NCBI GenBank assembly: GCA_035686205.1
Contig: DASRZQ010000161.1
Location: forward strand, 1 to 64,000
Direction of reading: 5' to 3'
Length of the DNA: 64,000 bases
DNA from: CAIWTU01 sp035686205
GTDB taxonomy: Bacteria > Desulfobacterota > Desulfuromonadia > Geobacterales > Geobacteraceae
A program made the translations under genes and the position numbers. Shown in pieces: positions 26,143 through 35,431 of this stretch; within the stretch, counting starts at the first letter, position 1; each line of letters begins with the position of its first letter. Below the pieces are notes generated by a model. The model was given only the letters and a program-made list of their open reading frames with translations. It ran no database searches and was not told the DNA's origin.

Positions 26143-26232
26143 CGGCACGAGGATCGTAAAAAGGCGAGGCAGTCATGATTACCGCTTCGCCTGATATCGG
26201 ACAGCTGGATTTGATCGACGACCGAAAGCAAA

Positions 26233-26628
26233 TCACCCCATCGGCCGGTCCGTGTGCACACCGTGGGTGAATTCCATGATCTCGACCACGCGGATCGCAA
26301 GCTGATAAAGGACCTGCGGCGTTTCGGGCTTTTCGATGCCGGGATCGTAGCCGTCGAGAATACCGATATCCATGGTCTTCTCCACGATTCCCGCCAACTG
26401 GTACCCTTTCCCCGTTTCCGGGTCCATGACCGCAATCGCGATTTCCGGGTTCGCTGAAATGTTTTCGATGGTCTTCGGACAGAACCATTCGGAGAAGACT
26501 ATGTGCCGCGGGTCCGGAATAGTCAGCCCCTTGACGGCCGCCATGTGGGGGCGCCCGGACTTGTCCGATGAAGCGACGTATGCAAGATCGATTTGTTCGA
26601 TAAAGGTCTTCATAATTTCCGTGATCAT
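26233..26628 (-). CDS. pyridoxamine 5'-phosphate oxidase-like flavin-binding protein
   Basis: A 131-residue split-barrel protein of the PNPOx-like FMN/F420-binding superfamily. The N-terminal AYVASSDKSGRPHMAAVKGL and IVFSEWFCPKTIENISANPEIAIAVMDPETGKGYQLAGIVE segments are the typical fold and flavin-contact regions. AAGGAG precedes the ATG. The specific reaction cannot be told; many such proteins are flavin reductases or simply bind flavin. Convergent with the SPFH gene. Confidence 0.82.
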   Translation of the reverse strand: MITEIMKTFIEQIDLAYVASSDKSGRPHMAAVKGLTIPDPRHIVFSEWFCPKTIENISANPEIAIAVMDPETGKGYQLAGIVEKTMDIGILDGYDPGIEKPETPQVLYQLAIRVVEIMEFTHGVHTDRPMG

Positions 26629-26688
26629 GGCATCAAACTCCTTAAGGCGCGTTCTCTCGACGGATATGACTGTTTCAAGTCAATTATA

Positions 26689-27090
26689 TCACTTGACCGC
26701 CTGATACTTCATTTCCAGGCATAAACATTCGAGAGTATTGAGCAACTCCTTTACGTCGATAGGCTTTACGAACCTCCACCTGACTCCTATCTCATCGAGC
26801 TTTTCCATGAACTCGGGCTCTTCGTAGGCACTGGTGAATATGATCGGAATGTCCGGCTTCAGGGATTTGATGATCCTGGACATCTCCACGCCGTCCATAA
26901 GCGGCATTTTGCTGTCGGTGATCACGATATCGGGATCGTGTTGCCGGAACAGCTCCAGCCCTTCCCTGCCGTCCTTTGCCTCAAGGACTACCGTGAATCT
27001 TCTCTGGAGAATTCCGTTTATCATCCTCCTGGTTATTACCTCGTCCTCGACATACAATATCGAAGCATTCAGTTTTTCGTTTATGGCCAA
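26689..27090 (-). CDS. stand-alone response regulator receiver protein
   Basis: A 133-residue CheY-like receiver: acidic pair in ILYVEDE, phospho-acceptor aspartate in IVITDSKMPLMDG, T/S in IIFTSAYEE, lysine in RFVKPIDV. It starts at TTG (27090), 8 bases after GGGGG; no in-frame ATG fits the domain start. It is similar in style to the receiver at 10920-11354. It lies 16 bases after the ferredoxin gene, at the end of a gltB-rubredoxin-ferredoxin series. Confidence 0.88.
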   Translation of the reverse strand: MAINEKLNASILYVEDEVITRRMINGILQRRFTVVLEAKDGREGLELFRQHDPDIVITDSKMPLMDGVEMSRIIKSLKPDIPIIFTSAYEEPEFMEKLDEIGVRWRFVKPIDVKELLNTLECLCLEMKYQAVK

Positions 27091-27106
27091 TTAATTCTAC
27101 CCCCGA

Positions 27107-27295
27107 TTATTCCCAGTAAATGCAATTCACCGGACAGCCGTCTATTGCTTCCTGGATTCTGGATTCGGGAGCGCCGAAAGGATCGAAAACTTCGGCCAGG
27201 CCATCCTCATTCATTCTGAAGACCTCGGGGACGGCTTCCACGCAGAGCCGGCAGCTGATACACACATCCTGGTCAACAAATGGTTTTTTTGACAT
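27107..27295 (-). CDS. small ferredoxin, single [4Fe-4S] cluster
   Basis: A 62-residue ferredoxin with CISCRLC and a distal DGCPVNC supplying the four ligands of one cluster. The position where a second cluster's ligands would sit reads VEAVPEVF, so it is a one-cluster type. ATG is preceded by GGAG. It lies 65 bases after rubredoxin and two genes after glutamate synthase, so it is a candidate electron donor to that enzyme. Confidence 0.92.
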   Translation of the reverse strand: MSKKPFVDQDVCISCRLCVEAVPEVFRMNEDGLAEVFDPFGAPESRIQEAIDGCPVNCIYWE

Positions 27296-27360
27296 TCAAA
27301 AACTCCGGTCGGATAAATTTTGCCGTGCCCCGGTTCGCAATCGGGACTCGCAAAGGCTTA

Positions 27361-27519
27361 TCATATTTTTTCGAAGCCTGTCTTGTCAACTCCGCAAACC
27401 GGACAAACCCACGTGTCGGGCAGTTCCTCGAACGGTGTCCCGGCAGGAACACCATTGCCGGGGTCACCGGCGGCCGGGTCGTAAATATAGTCACATATCG
27501 TGCAACGGTACTTATCCAT
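27361..27519 (-). CDS. rubredoxin
   Basis: A 52-residue rubredoxin with both Cys pairs, CTIC and CPVC, that hold one iron atom, and the family core YDPAAGDPGNGVPAGTPFEELPD. AAGGAGGGAATC precedes the ATG; a longer frame upstream is not needed. It is a cytoplasmic one-electron carrier, often used in oxygen or superoxide detoxification. Here it lies 97 bases downstream of the glutamate synthase gene on the same strand. Confidence 0.95.
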   Translation of the reverse strand: MDKYRCTICDYIYDPAAGDPGNGVPAGTPFEELPDTWVCPVCGVDKTGFEKI

Positions 27520-27616
27520 GATTCCCTCCTTAGGCTTAGACCGCGAAAAAGCCCGCGGTTTCAATGCAGACACCAGACCAGTATACGGCATTTCAGCCGG
27601 TTTACAAGGTTCCCCG

Positions 27617-30600
27617 CTACTCGGTCGTGCGTAAAGGCATTGTCTTTGTCTTCAGCGGCACGATTTTAACGAAATTGTTCCTGCAACCCGAAATGACCTT
27701 CTCCACCCAGTCCGCCTCCTCTTCCTGGTGAGAATGGAGAAGTTCCCTGTGGTAGAGGAAAAGAAGCTCTTCTATGCTTGCAATATCCTCTTCCTCCGGA
27801 TCGCGTATCTCCACCCCGGCGCCCAGCGCGATCCTGCGGCGCAGGGCTTCCCTGCCCATGCCGGTATCCGTGTCCAGACGGCAATATACGATCCCCCCGG
27901 TCATCCCGGAACAGATCCACGGCCCCGGGTCGCCCAGCACAACCACGCGCCCGGCGGTCATATACTCGAAGGCAAATCCCTTGATGTTTGCCCGGTCGGC
28001 AAGGAACCCGAGGCTGTCATCGATACGGCCGGTGATCCTGCCGCCTATCACCACGTCGGCGCCGGACAGGCGGACACATGCGCGGCTGTCGGCGTTTCCC
28101 TGCACAAGGAAAGTTCCGCCCTGCGCGCCGTAGGCAAGGCCCTTCCCGACCGACCCGCCGACCCGCGTCCCTTTGCGCGTTTCCCCCTTGAGAATTACAA
28201 TCTTGCCGCCGTTGGAGGACTTCCCGACACCATCCTGGGCACCCCCTTCCACGGTGATGTTGATCGGCAGGATATTGAACGCGGCGAGACCGTTTCCGGG
28301 TATCGAGTCGCGGCGGAAATGGAGCACCGCTTCCTTTCCCGCCGGGAGCGTCTCTTCCAGGCGCCCGCGCGTCATGGCCCCTGCCAGGTAGGTGCCGATG
28401 GCCCGGTCGGAGCTGGAAACTTTGTAATCATCATAATGAACGCTGTTTTCGCCGTTTCTGAAAGCATCCATAACCAGCATGGAAACCAGCGACGTCAGGT
28501 AATTGAGCGGCTTGCGTATGATGCGCACCGAGCTTTCCGTTTCACGCGCCAGGCCCTCACCGACGGGAGCAAGCAGGTCGGCAAGGTCGAGAAGGTCTTC
28601 TCCGCGCGATTGTAAGAGGAGTTCGGCTTTCCCGACCAGATCCTGGGTTCGCCTGAAGCCCAGCTTGGCGGTAAGAGAACGTATCTCCTGGCCCAATGCC
28701 CTGAAGAATGTGGTCTGGTAAATGACCCCGTTCTCGAGGACGCGCGGCACGAACCTCTTCAGTCCCTGCGATTCCGCCTCGGCCAGGGTCTCTATCTGGG
28801 TGGCAATTCCCACGTGGCAGGTCCCGAGGTGGCACCCCCTGCAAGTCGTGCAGCCGATTATGACCATCGCCATGGTGCCGAATCCGACCCTGTTCGCCCC
28901 CAGCAGCATGAGCTTGACCACGTCCCTGCCCGTCTTCAAGCCCCCGTCCGCCCAGATTTCCACCCTTGACCGCAGCGAGGCATCCACCAGTGCGCGATGT
29001 GCCTCGCGCACCCCTATCTCCACCGGCAGGCCCACATGCCTGATTGCATGCTTGCGCGCCGCGCCGGTGCCGCCGTCATAACCGCTGATATTTATAATGT
29101 CCGCCCCCGCCTTGGCGATGCCGAGGGCGATAGTGCCGATACCCGCCACCGCCGGCACCTTGACCGAGATGCGCGCGCGCGGATTGGCGGTCCGCAGTTC
29201 CTCGACAATCTGGGCCAGGTCCTCGATGGAATAGATATCGTGGTTGTTGGAGGGAGAAATTAGCGATACTCCCGAAGCCGCATGGCGAGCCGCGGCAATC
29301 TTTTCCGTCACCTTGAAACCCGGCAGATGCCCTCCCTCTCCCGGCTTGGCCCCTTGCCCCACTTTAATTTCCAGTATGTCGGCCGAATTGAGGAATTCCA
29401 TCGTCACCCCGAACCGGCCGGAAGCTATCTGCTGACCGCGGTTTTTGCGGTATTTACCGAGCATGTCCGCGATCTCTCCGCCCTCGCCGTTCATGCAGAT
29501 TATATTGAGTCTTTTCGCCGCCTCCGCGTAAATCCTGAACGGCGTCTCCCCCTGTGAGCCGAAGCTCATCGCCGAAATGATAATGGGGAGGTCGTGCCCG
29601 CCGACCGAGGTGTCCACTTCATCCGGGTCGACCGGCAGGTCATCCCTGAATCGGAAATCGGCCAGGTGCCGGATCGATATCGGGTTTTCGTTTTCGAGGT
29701 GGCGGATCAGCCGTGAAAGGTCCGCGTAGTTTTCCTCCATTTTCGCGACGGCCCCGACCATTTTCCAGATTTTAGGATACATGCGAAACGGGACCTCCAT
29801 GGGAAGCTTTTTCCTGCTCCTCGCCACGGAACCGCGCGCGCGGTTGTCCTCTCCCAGCCTGGTAAAGGTAAGCCCCCTCCGTTCGGACCCGCAGAAATTC
29901 GGCGTGCCGAAAATCTCCGCAAGCTCCGTTGAAAGGCCGGTTGAAGCGAAGTATTTCCCGTAGCCGCCAATCTCGTGCGTCCCCATGGTGGAGATGACCT
30001 TTTCCAGCCCCGCCCGCAGGACCGAAAGGATGTTGTCCATTCCTCCCTTTTCTTCCACTGCGAGTTCCCACATGAGGTACGGGCAGAGCGCATCGGCGCC
30101 CATACCCAGTGCGAACACCAGGTCGTGAAGCGTGCGGAGAGCGCCTGAGCGAAGCACCAGCGAACACTTGCGGCGCAGGCTATGTCCGGCCGCGTCGGTA
30201 TTTTCCTTGAGCGCCCCGTGCAAAACGGCAACCGCCAGGAAAGGATCGAGGAAATCCCGGGATGGTCCGAAAGCCGAGGCATCGTCCAGGAGGAGCAACC
30301 GGCTCCCCCTTGAAACCGCCGCCAGTGCTTCGTGCTTGAGCCTTTCCAGAGCGCTCCGTACCGTCTCATCCTTACGCAGCGAGCAGGAAAGGATGCGGGG
30401 GCGCCCCCGTTCCGCCGCAAAATGCACCAGGAGCACTTCGATGGAGCAGGTCCCGTGCCGTTTCCCCGTTTCCCCGTCCGGTTTGACCGAGTCGGTCCTT
30501 GCTCCTCCGCAGAGTATTGGAATTTTCAGTTCCACTACCGTTTGCGCGTTCCCGCGCAAGGTTGGACGCTGGCCGATGAAAACCCTCGTGGAAAAATGTT

Positions 30601-32155
30601 CCGTTTCGCGTTCCCGGTCAATCGCCGGGTTCGTGACTACCGCGACCTGTTCCTTGAAATAGTCGGGGATATTTCGCGGCGACCCGGCAAGTGCTTCCAG
30701 CGGGCCGTCGTAGCCGAGGGAGCCCACCGGATCGACACCCGTCCTTGCAATTTCCCTGACAAAAGACACGTCGCTCGTCTTCCAGCCCATGGCGGTAAGC
30801 AGGTTTTCCTGACGCAATCTGCCTCCCCGGGCAAATTCCGGCCTGACCGCCCCGGTCCCCGTTTCCAGGTCCGGTCCCGTCGAGAGTCTTCTGGACGATG
30901 AAACGAGACCGGTCCGTTTGCGGAACAGCGAATACACTTCGGAACGCAGTTCATGGTGCTCCAGGACCCGGACGGGTTTGTCGGGAACAACCATCAGGCC
31001 GATCTTTTCGCCGGGGGCAAGGGGCTTGGGATCGAGAGCAATCTCTTCATGGGGCACCACGCCCAGTTCCGATGAAGCGAAATACTCCTTTTCCGTTTCT
31101 CCAAACCAGAGCGGACGCAGTCCCATGGCATCCACGCTGAAGACGCACCTGTCGCCGCAACGGGAAATTATGGCGGCGGGCCCCTGGGCGCTGGCCGGCA
31201 AAAAACGGCGGAACCAGGTGTACATGGACCGGTATTCGGAATCCATCGACTCCATCTCGGTAAAAATTGGCGGGAACACCACTTCCATGGCTTCGAACAG
31301 GGTAAGCCCGTAAAGGTTTATCAGCCCTTCGAGAATCCTGTTCAGGTCCTGGGAATCACTTCCCTCTCCGGGCAGCGGTATTCCCAGCATGAACGCCTCT
31401 TCCCTCAGCCGGGCAATGGTATTGATCTCGCCGTTGTGGCCCAAAAGGCCGAAGGGCTGGGCGCGCAGAACCGTCGGAAGCGTGTTTGTGGAATACCGGC
31501 TGTGCCCGATGGTAACCGCGGACAGGAAATCGCGCCTTTTCAGTTCCGGATAATAGCGCGACAGGAGTTCGGGGGCGCCGTGAACCTTGTAGGCAACTGT
31601 TTCCACCGACAGCGAAGCCGCATGTACCTGGTAATCCCGCTCTATCCCGAATTTGAGGCTATGCAGAAGCGAAGGGGCATTTCCCGCGTCTCCGGATGCA
31701 AGGCCAACCTGCCAGAAGAAGGGCTCCGCCCGGCGGGCATTGGTGGCGAGAACCTCGCTGCGCACGACACCGGGCCGCTCCACAAGGACCTCAAACCCGT
31801 ATTTCCTGAATCGCCCTGTTATTTCATCCGGGATTCGCGGGTTCTCCGACAACACATCCCGTGGTATCATAAAATGGCCGACGGCGAACCGGGGAGAGTC
31901 GGCAAGCGCGGGATCTTTCCCGGCTTCGCCGAGTACTTCACGCCAGAGAAGCCGGGGGATATCGGTAAGCACGCCGCAGCCGTCACCTTCACCATTTATT
32001 TCACCCGCGCGATGGCCCATTTTCACCAGGGCCTCGATTGTGCGCTGCAGGTTGCCGTGGGTTGGCTTGCCGGCCTTGTTGACGTAACATATAATTGCGC
32101 AGGCGTCCCGTTCCGGGGGAACGAGGCCCGAAGTATCACTGATCCGTATTTTCAT
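27617..32155 (-). CDS. gltB: glutamate synthase, large (alpha) subunit-type
   Basis: A 1512-residue enzyme making glutamate from glutamine and 2-oxoglutarate. Layout: N-terminal Ntn amidotransferase domain whose probable nucleophile is C19 in ERDACAIICYV after an 18-residue propeptide (most GltB read CGxGF here); a central domain; an FMN barrel with SFGSQGETPFRIYAEAAKR and INISGYDGGTGAARKHAIRHVG; an iron-sulfur motif CRGCHLGTC with an upstream C (about residues 1098-1112); and a GXGXG beta-helix (RVGGSVGKGLAYGAQGG). The frame is open to 32683, but the ATG at 32155 starts the domain. No gltD small subunit follows; rubredoxin and ferredoxin genes do, so a ferredoxin-dependent reaction is possible. 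Confidence 0.9.
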   Translation of the reverse strand: MKIRISDTSGLVPPERDACAIICYVNKAGKPTHGNLQRTIEALVKMGHRAGEINGEGDGCGVLTDIPRLLWREVLGEAGKDPALADSPRFAVGHFMIPRDVLSENPRIPDEITGRFRKYGFEVLVERPGVVRSEVLATNARRAEPFFWQVGLASGDAGNAPSLLHSLKFGIERDYQVHAASLSVETVAYKVHGAPELLSRYYPELKRRDFLSAVTIGHSRYSTNTLPTVLRAQPFGLLGHNGEINTIARLREEAFMLGIPLPGEGSDSQDLNRILEGLINLYGLTLFEAMEVVFPPIFTEMESMDSEYRSMYTWFRRFLPASAQGPAAIISRCGDRCVFSVDAMGLRPLWFGETEKEYFASSELGVVPHEEIALDPKPLAPGEKIGLMVVPDKPVRVLEHHELRSEVYSLFRKRTGLVSSSRRLSTGPDLETGTGAVRPEFARGGRLRQENLLTAMGWKTSDVSFVREIARTGVDPVGSLGYDGPLEALAGSPRNIPDYFKEQVAVVTNPAIDRERETEHFSTRVFIGQRPTLRGNAQTVVELKIPILCGGARTDSVKPDGETGKRHGTCSIEVLLVHFAAERGRPRILSCSLRKDETVRSALERLKHEALAAVSRGSRLLLLDDASAFGPSRDFLDPFLAVAVLHGALKENTDAAGHSLRRKCSLVLRSGALRTLHDLVFALGMGADALCPYLMWELAVEEKGGMDNILSVLRAGLEKVISTMGTHEIGGYGKYFASTGLSTELAEIFGTPNFCGSERRGLTFTRLGEDNRARGSVARSRKKLPMEVPFRMYPKIWKMVGAVAKMEENYADLSRLIRHLENENPISIRHLADFRFRDDLPVDPDEVDTSVGGHDLPIIISAMSFGSQGETPFRIYAEAAKRLNIICMNGEGGEIADMLGKYRKNRGQQIASGRFGVTMEFLNSADILEIKVGQGAKPGEGGHLPGFKVTEKIAAARHAASGVSLISPSNNHDIYSIEDLAQIVEELRTANPRARISVKVPAVAGIGTIALGIAKAGADIINISGYDGGTGAARKHAIRHVGLPVEIGVREAHRALVDASLRSRVEIWADGGLKTGRDVVKLMLLGANRVGFGTMAMVIIGCTTCRGCHLGTCHVGIATQIETLAEAESQGLKRFVPRVLENGVIYQTTFFRALGQEIRSLTAKLGFRRTQDLVGKAELLLQSRGEDLLDLADLLAPVGEGLARETESSVRIIRKPLNYLTSLVSMLVMDAFRNGENSVHYDDYKVSSSDRAIGTYLAGAMTRGRLEETLPAGKEAVLHFRRDSIPGNGLAAFNILPINITVEGGAQDGVGKSSNGGKIVILKGETRKGTRVGGSVGKGLAYGAQGGTFLVQGNADSRACVRLSGADVVIGGRITGRIDDSLGFLADRANIKGFAFEYMTAGRVVVLGDPGPWICSGMTGGIVYCRLDTDTGMGREALRRRIALGAGVEIRDPEEEDIASIEELLFLYHRELLHSHQEEEADWVEKVISGCRNNFVKIVPLKTKTMPLRTTE

Positions 32156-32462
32156 GAAGTCTCCATTCCGGTTTCGTCTTCGCCCGGCAAGCTTCCTTCT
32201 CCTATTAAAAATTCCGGGTTTGCCGAATGTGAGCAATCTGGAGCATTGCCGGATAATGAAAAAAATGAAATCCGGATATGTTGAAGTGTAGCACCGGGCA
32301 TGGTAATCGTCAACGTACGACCCAGGTTTGTTCAGACTTACCGGGCCTGCGAGCGCTTTTGCACGGGATTTGCTTTCTTTCGTCCACAAAGGAATGGAAA
32401 TTTGATGTATAATGGTCAGCAGAAAGGCCGGTTGCGGAATCCACAGCGCACAGGAGAATGCA
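32156..32462. other. divergent intergenic region gltB / holin-like gene
   Basis: About 307 bases with no supported gene. A TATAAT lies at 32408-32413 on the plus strand, 50 bases before the next gene, but without a convincing -35. Confidence 0.45.
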
Positions 32463-32807
32463 ATGAAAATTTTTTTACTGAGATGGTTCATCAACACCAT
32501 CAGCCTTTTCGCGGTCGTCAACATTGTCTCCGGTATAACAGTGAGCAGCTGGGTCTGCGCCATCGCAGCCGCTCTCGTGCTCGGATTGCTCAACGCCTTC
32601 CTCAGACCTTTGATCCTGCTCCTGACGCTGCCGGTAAACCTGCTTACCCTCGGCCTTTTCACCCTCCTGGTCAATGCATTCATGTTTTATCTGGCGTCGG
32701 TGCTGGTAAAGGGATTCGAAATATCGGATTTCGGTCACGCGTTTCTCGGGGCGCTGCTGTTCAGTATCATCAGTTTTCTTCTTAACATGCTGATCCGGCA
32801 GGCGTGA
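32463..32807 (+). CDS. phage-holin-family small membrane protein (PF04020 type)
   Basis: A 114-residue protein with four hydrophobic helices and the family segments RWFINTISLFAVVNIVSGI, LGLLNAFLRPLILLLTLPVNLLTLGLF and LVNAFMFYLASVLVKGF. These proteins are widespread single genes of unknown function, despite the holin name. CAGGAG precedes the ATG. Nothing phage-like surrounds it. Confidence 0.88.
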   Translation: MKIFLLRWFINTISLFAVVNIVSGITVSSWVCAIAAALVLGLLNAFLRPLILLLTLPVNLLTLGLFTLLVNAFMFYLASVLVKGFEISDFGHAFLGALLFSIISFLLNMLIRQA

Positions 32808-33082
32808 CCACAATTGACAATAACCAGGGCGTACGGGATACAAATACGGGCGCAAGGCGCATGGCACAAGGGAACAGGACTCATAACAAGAAATAGTAGA
32901 AGACAAGCCTTGCACAATAGTTTTTTCACCTGACTCGGTTTTTCTGACTTAGATCAAAGAAAGCTTTCCTATTGCCGTGTAAAAAGTTTTAGTGAAAATC
33001 CGGAAATAATGACATAAGACCGAACATTGCGTCGTACCAACGAAAGGTGCAATGACGAATAATATTCAAATGGAGGTAGCAA

Positions 33083-33394
33083 ATGAACATTGTCGAGCTG
33101 AAAAACGCAGAAAGAGTGCCGCTGAACATCGATGCGCGCAAGCTTTGCATAAGACCGGACGTGGAACTTATCCATATCGATTTTCTGCCAGGCGAGACCC
33201 TGGAAAAGCACGCCAATCCTTTCGATGTCGTTTTCTATGTGGTGGAAGGCACGGGGGAGCTGGAGGTGGGGGAAGAGAAAAGGCAAATTACCAGGGACAC
33301 GGCCATCGAAGTCCCCGCCGGCGTCATGCGCGGCTGGAAGAACACCGGACCGGGCAGCCTGCGCGTGCTTGTCATTAAAGTGATGAACAGGTAA
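33083..33394 (+). CDS. cupin-fold protein
   Basis: A 103-residue single-domain cupin: LPGETLEKHANPFDVVFYVVEGTGELEVGEEKRQITRDTAIEVPAGVMRGWKNTG gives both cupin motifs, with fewer metal-ligand histidines than usual (one H in motif 1, none obvious in motif 2). It therefore may bind a small ligand rather than a metal. A consensus GGAGG precedes the ATG by 8 bases, and a strong hairpin follows. Substrate unknown. Confidence 0.85.
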   Translation: MNIVELKNAERVPLNIDARKLCIRPDVELIHIDFLPGETLEKHANPFDVVFYVVEGTGELEVGEEKRQITRDTAIEVPAGVMRGWKNTGPGSLRVLVIKVMNR

Positions 33395-33442
33395 ACAGCG
33401 GATTGAATCCGCTTGTGCGAAACATCTGGTCGCGTAACATTG

Positions 33443-33480
33443 AAAGTCCCGAAAAACGGTCGCCGGTTTCTCGGGACTTT
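33443..33480 (+). terminator. hairpin terminator after the cupin gene
   Basis: AAAGTCCCGA-AAAC ... GTTT-TCGGGACTTT forms a stem of about 14 pairs, followed by CTACATTTTT. The stem is strong; the T-tract is delayed. Confidence 0.55.
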
Positions 33481-33647
33481 CTACATTTTTGAACGGATTA
33501 TCAGGGACCCGTCGCTTTTCCCCCGCGCCGTGCCGGTATGCGGCAGCAAAATCAAACATTCCCGGTTCTGTTATCTTTTTGCTTTTGGAACCTCATTCGG
33601 TGAAAATTATAGTAAAATTATTGTGTGGAGAAAATGGAGGCACCGGA

Positions 33648-33821
33648 ATGACATACCTTGCGAAAGACAAAAGACATCCGGGTGTACGCGATTCGGCGGA
33701 AAAGGCTCGGAAAAGGGAATCCGTCGAGGTTTGCGAGATTTGCGGACAGATAATGCAGCGTGATCCCGAAAGCGGGGAAAACTTCTGTCCCGACTGTTAT
33801 GATACCGAGGATAAGCCTTGA
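33648..33821 (+). CDS. small zinc-ribbon protein
   Basis: A 57-residue protein with a basic N-terminal half and a C-terminal CEIC-(15)-CPDC motif that would bind one zinc. ATG at 33648 follows TGGAGG with good spacing; the longer open frame upstream has no ribosome-binding site. Unknown function. Similar small ribbons act as RNA/DNA or protein-binding adaptors. Confidence 0.7.
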   Translation: MTYLAKDKRHPGVRDSAEKARKRESVEVCEICGQIMQRDPESGENFCPDCYDTEDKP

Positions 33822-33970
33822 TTGCCGGCATCTCCGGCAAGCCGGAGCACGTTCGCGGAAAAGCGGTTCTCCTGGCACGGCCGACAAGGGCACGGGTCCG
33901 TACGCTGCCGATGGCGAGGTGTATTCACCGGTTCCGAGGAGGAGAAACCGGATATCCTTCGCTCGAAACA

Positions 33971-34564
33971 TTACCCCTGGTATCCCGCAATGATCTCCTG
34001 CCTTCTGAAGCAGTCCATGCAGTGGTCATTGACCATTCCGATTGCCTGCATATGGGCGTAGCATACGGTCGAGCCGACAAATTTGAATCCTCTCCGTCGC
34101 AGATCCCTGCTCATTTCATCGGACTCGCGGCTTGTCGCCGGATAATCTCCCAACTCCCGTATTTCGTTCACTATCGGCCTTCCGCCCACAAATGACCACA
34201 TGTAAACATCGAAGCTTCCGAATTCCTCCCGGACTTCAAGAAATCTCACGGCGTTGTTCACCGCCGCCAGGATTTTGGCGCGATTCCGGATAATACCCGG
34301 ATTGCCGAGGAGTTCAATCACCTTTTTCTCGTCATACCCTGCAACCTTTTCAGGATCGAACTGGTCAAAGGCGAGCCGGTAGTTTTCGCGCTTTCGCAGC
34401 ACGGTATACCAGCTCAGGCCGGCCTGGGCGCCTTCCAGCACGAGGAATTCGAACAACAGCCGGTCATCGTGAACCGGCACGCCCCATTCTTTATCGTGAT
34501 AATCGACATACTCCGGCTTGCCGAGGTCCACCCAGGGGCAGCGGATCGCTCCGTCTTCTTTCAT
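33971..34564 (-). CDS. tag: DNA-3-methyladenine glycosylase I
   Basis: A 197-residue base-excision repair enzyme removing 3-methyladenine. Family landmarks: RCPWVDLGKPEYVDYHDKEWGVPVHDD, FEFLVLEGAQAGLSWYTVLRKRENYR, and the C-terminal zinc/HhH region FVGSTVCYAHMQAIGMVNDHCMDCFR. Full length. GAGGAG lies before the ATG. It stands alone, convergent with the small zinc-ribbon gene. Confidence 0.96.
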   Translation of the reverse strand: MKEDGAIRCPWVDLGKPEYVDYHDKEWGVPVHDDRLLFEFLVLEGAQAGLSWYTVLRKRENYRLAFDQFDPEKVAGYDEKKVIELLGNPGIIRNRAKILAAVNNAVRFLEVREEFGSFDVYMWSFVGGRPIVNEIRELGDYPATSRESDEMSRDLRRRGFKFVGSTVCYAHMQAIGMVNDHCMDCFRRQEIIAGYQG

Positions 34565-34595
34565 ATCGGCTCCTCAATGCCTCTTCATACCGCAT

Positions 34596-35036
34596 TCACT
34601 TCTTTACCCTGAACACCGACTGGAAAGTGGCCGTCTTGACGCCATTCTCGTCGAAGATTTCGGCCTGCCCTTTTATGGTCCTTTCATCGCGTTCGGAGAT
34701 AACGGCGATTGCCTTGACCGTCCCGCTTTTCACCGGGGCATGGAATTTCAGGCACAATTCCATGGTGACAAAATGACTCCCTTCGGGCAGGACACTCTTG
34801 ATGGCCATGGCGACTGCGGTATCGGCAAGGGCGGTTATGGCGCCGCCGTGCATGAGTCCCTTGCCCTGGGCCAGCCTGACCAGAAACGGCATGGCAAGCA
34901 CCGCCCGGCCTTCGGCCGCTTCCTCGATCCGCATCCCAAGGTATTCCTCGAACGGAGCGCAGGCGATCCAGCCCGGCAGTTCGAACGGCAGCGGCCCTTC
35001 AGCGGGCATCGGTCTCTCGTATGCTTCCTGGTACAT
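34596..35036 (-). CDS. PaaI-family hotdog-fold thioesterase
   Basis: A 146-residue hotdog protein. GLMHGGAITALADTAVAMAI contains the HGG motif and catalytic acidic region of the PaaI/YbgC thioesterases; FVTMELCLKFHAPVKSGTVKA completes the fold. ATG 35036 after AGGAGG is the start; a TTG two codons upstream is also in frame. The acyl-CoA substrate is unknown. Confidence 0.88.
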   Translation of the reverse strand: MYQEAYERPMPAEGPLPFELPGWIACAPFEEYLGMRIEEAAEGRAVLAMPFLVRLAQGKGLMHGGAITALADTAVAMAIKSVLPEGSHFVTMELCLKFHAPVKSGTVKAIAVISERDERTIKGQAEIFDENGVKTATFQSVFRVKK

Positions 35037-35431
35037 CGGCAACCTCCTGTGGTGTTTTTCCGTTTTTCCGGGTCAGTTTAAAAACTATCAGGATATTTCC
35101 GGCACCGCAATTGTTTTTAGGCAATATTGAATCACCTTGAATTGATGTTACCATTTCTGTTAAGGAAATTGCATGACAACCGTTGAACCTAAAAGCGGCA
35201 TTTGCTCGCGCAAAGGCGCAAAGATCGCTAAGAAATTCAACTGGTTGTAAAGATAATGAATTAACCATTTGGGTAATTCGTTCATCTTGACAACTTCCTG
35301 ATTTTACTTTGCGTCCTTAGCGTCTTTGCGAGAGACTGCCTTTTTCTAGGTTGAATATATGCCTTTTCCCCGGATGACGGTGAAAATTATTCGCATGATT
35401 ACCGCCCGGCCAGGCAGAGAGGAATGAGATC
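35037..35431. other. 395-base intergenic region holding an inverted repeat
   Basis: No supported gene. Its middle third is the dispersed inverted repeat at 35204-35336; the rest shows no further recognisable signal. Confidence 0.5.
35204..35336. repeat. dispersed long inverted repeat (CGCAAAGACGC family), copy 1
   Basis: Left arm about 35204-35232 (GCTCGCGCAAAGGCGCAAAG then ATCGCTAAG) and right arm about 35308-35336 (CTTTGCGTCC TTAGCGTCTT TGCGAGAGA) are imperfect reverse complements. A second copy with the same arms is at 40643-40776. Confidence 0.72.

Noticed and set aside
32156..32683. 176-residue N-terminal extension of gltB
   Set aside because: No ribosome-binding site, and the extension has no domain. 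The Ntn nucleophile must be near the mature N-terminus, which fits only the ATG at 32155.
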